A DNA stretch of 6,413 nt from Deltaproteobacteria bacterium (lineage in GTDB: Bacteria; Desulfobacterota; Desulfobacteria; Desulfobacterales; JAABPS01). Position 1 is the first letter of the stretch; each line of letters starts with the position of its first letter. The stretch lies in the NCBI GenBank assembly GCA_019309685.1, contig JAFDFT010000140.1:1-6413 (forward strand). Reading direction: 5' to 3'. Under the pieces are notes generated by a model. That model had not been told where the DNA came from and made no database searches. It saw only the letters and a list, made by a program, of their open reading frames with translations. Both the position numbers and the translations under genes were made by a program. This document shows, piece after piece, positions 5,345 through 6,413 of the stretch.

Positions 5345-6413
5345 ATGAATAAGCTTAATTTGGAAGTAAAACAAAGTGTAAAGAAATTTTTAATGCTTAG
5401 AACAGTCATAAACTTGATAATGTTATTATTGATGTTCGTTCAGGTATCAAATCTACAGGCCTCTGGTGGATTTCTATTAAAAAACAAAAATGTTTGTGAA
5501 GGCCCGCTATCTGTTTTTGTTAAACAGGAATCCACCCGACCGCCGGGAGAGGAGCATTTTTTCCAAAAGGGAGCTGTCTCTCGTTTGGTATTTACAATTG
5601 AAAATATTAGCGATAATTTTATGATCATAAGAAATTTTGGCATTCAGGATCAACTTCCGGATATTTATCGTTGGTATGGTTCAGTGTATGGTGGAGCTGA
5701 ATATATGCATTTAGAAGATGTCTGGATATTTAGTGAGCTTGAACATCGTCTATCTGAACCGCTTTTCACTATGGGAGTAATTTATCCAGGAGGGAAACTT
5801 AATGTCACAAGATATGTAATTTTAAGAGAAAATAAAATAAACATTATGTTGAGGTATCAAAAATTATCGAAGGAAGAAGCCGAACGTTCACTGTATCTTA
5901 ATCTACGGGGAAAAGAAGAATTTGGCGCGCATAGAAAATACGAACACTGCAAGAATATAGATTCAATACCTGTTGAAGACATTGACTGGGACACGGCTGT
6001 TTTTCCGGAAGCGCATAAAATATTAATTGAAAAACAGGTATATTCCTGCCACGTCTCATTAAGGGACCCTGAATTTAGCTTAAAAAATGCTGAAGATAGA
6101 ATCGGATTAAAAGCGGAAACGTTTGTATATTGGAAACGGCAAAGGGCTTGGGTAATTGAAAATGATAGAAATCGATACATGATTAGTCAAGATGAAATCC
6201 TAAAGCTTCCTGAGATTGATTTGTTGTCATTTATCATCATTGAATCCGCTTACAAAACAACAAATTTTATACTTCCCATGTCAGGATATGATCAATTCAA
6301 TGCTGTTCAGCCAAAGATGGAGGGGCCGGGTTATTTCAACCCGGGAATAACACCATTGAAGGACGATGAAATATTATCCCTTTTTAAGTTCGCCAGAGAA
6401 AAAGGAGACTCTA
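5345..6413 (+). CDS. Exported protein of unknown function (3' end outside window)
   Basis: The frame is open from an in-frame TGA at 5321-5323 to the window end, giving at least 356 residues. I do not recognise the family. A hydrophobic segment (about 21-33, VINLIMLLLMFVQ) is followed by NLQAS (36-40), consistent with a signal peptide cut after Ala39. There is no lipobox and no later membrane segment. The mature part is mixed, rich in aromatic and charged residues, with three cysteines (51, 202, 235). Residues about 55-100 look strand-rich (LSVFVKQES, SRLVFTIENIS), as in an Ig-like domain, but this is only an impression. Three starts are possible, none with a clear Shine-Dalgarno: ATG 5324 (right after the TGA, inside the inverted repeat), ATG 5345 and ATG 5393. 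The last would give the most typical signal peptide (MLRTVINLIMLLLM); I chose 5345 as a compromise. Confidence 0.8.
   Translation, partial: MNKLNLEVKQSVKKFLMLRTVINLIMLLLMFVQVSNLQASGGFLLKNKNVCEGPLSVFVKQESTRPPGEEHFFQKGAVSRLVFTIENISDNFMIIRNFGIQDQLPDIYRWYGSVYGGAEYMHLEDVWIFSELEHRLSEPLFTMGVIYPGGKLNVTRYVILRENKINIMLRYQKLSKEEAERSLYLNLRGKEEFGAHRKYEHCKNIDSIPVEDIDWDTAVFPEAHKILIEKQVYSCHVSLRDPEFSLKNAEDRIGLKAETFVYWKRQRAWVIENDRNRYMISQDEILKLPEIDLLSFIIIESAYKTTNFILPMSGYDQFNAVQPKMEGPGYFNPGITPLKDDEILSLFKFAREKGDS

Noticed and set aside
5857..6180. Minus-strand open frame inside the secreted-protein gene
   Set aside because: It has no ribosome site or recognisable protein features and lies fully opposite a long continuous plus-strand frame.

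Overview
The window reads as ordinary chromosome from an AT-rich Gram-negative bacterium. The best guess is a Desulfobacterales-type deltaproteobacterium (Desulfobacterota). That guess rests on four things: the style of the hybrid histidine kinase (GTLAGGIAHEFNNIL H-box with a C-terminal receiver), an OmpA/Pal-like lipoprotein that implies an outer membrane, a geranylgeranyl-reductase-family flavoprotein, and a TauE/SafE-type exporter. It is inference from gene style, not a sequence match. There are no RNA genes, insertion sequences, CRISPR arrays or prophage genes, and all the intact genes look functional.

Layout. Bases 1-1275 (+) hold the 3' part of a hybrid sensor histidine kinase whose sensor region lies upstream of the window. 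After 95 bp comes a VOC/glyoxalase-fold protein (1371-1946, +) that resembles methylmalonyl-CoA epimerase but has an altered metal-ligand position and an extra C-terminal tail. A 177 bp AT-rich gap with a plausible promoter then leads to a small OmpA-domain lipoprotein (2124-2567, +). That gene converges on a minus-strand pair, a TauE/SafE-family permease (2648-3382) and, upstream of it, an FAD-dependent geranylgeranyl-reductase-family enzyme (3462-4634). A stem with T runs on both strands (2597-2649) probably terminates transcription from both sides. The minus-strand pair is separated by 79 bp with no visible terminator and may be cotranscribed.

A 231 bp divergent region contains a near-consensus sigma70 promoter (TTGACA-N17-TATACT) that reads into cutA (4866-5186, +). 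After another 158 bp comes the 5' part of a gene for an exported protein of unknown function (5345 to the window end, +).

No shared pathway ties these genes together. The kinase is a signalling protein with no recognisable target here, and the lipoprotein, exporter and secreted protein are envelope functions. I found no convincing new multi-gene system. The points most worth a second look are the unknown secreted protein, the altered VOC active site, the cutA leader, and the flavoprotein/permease pair.
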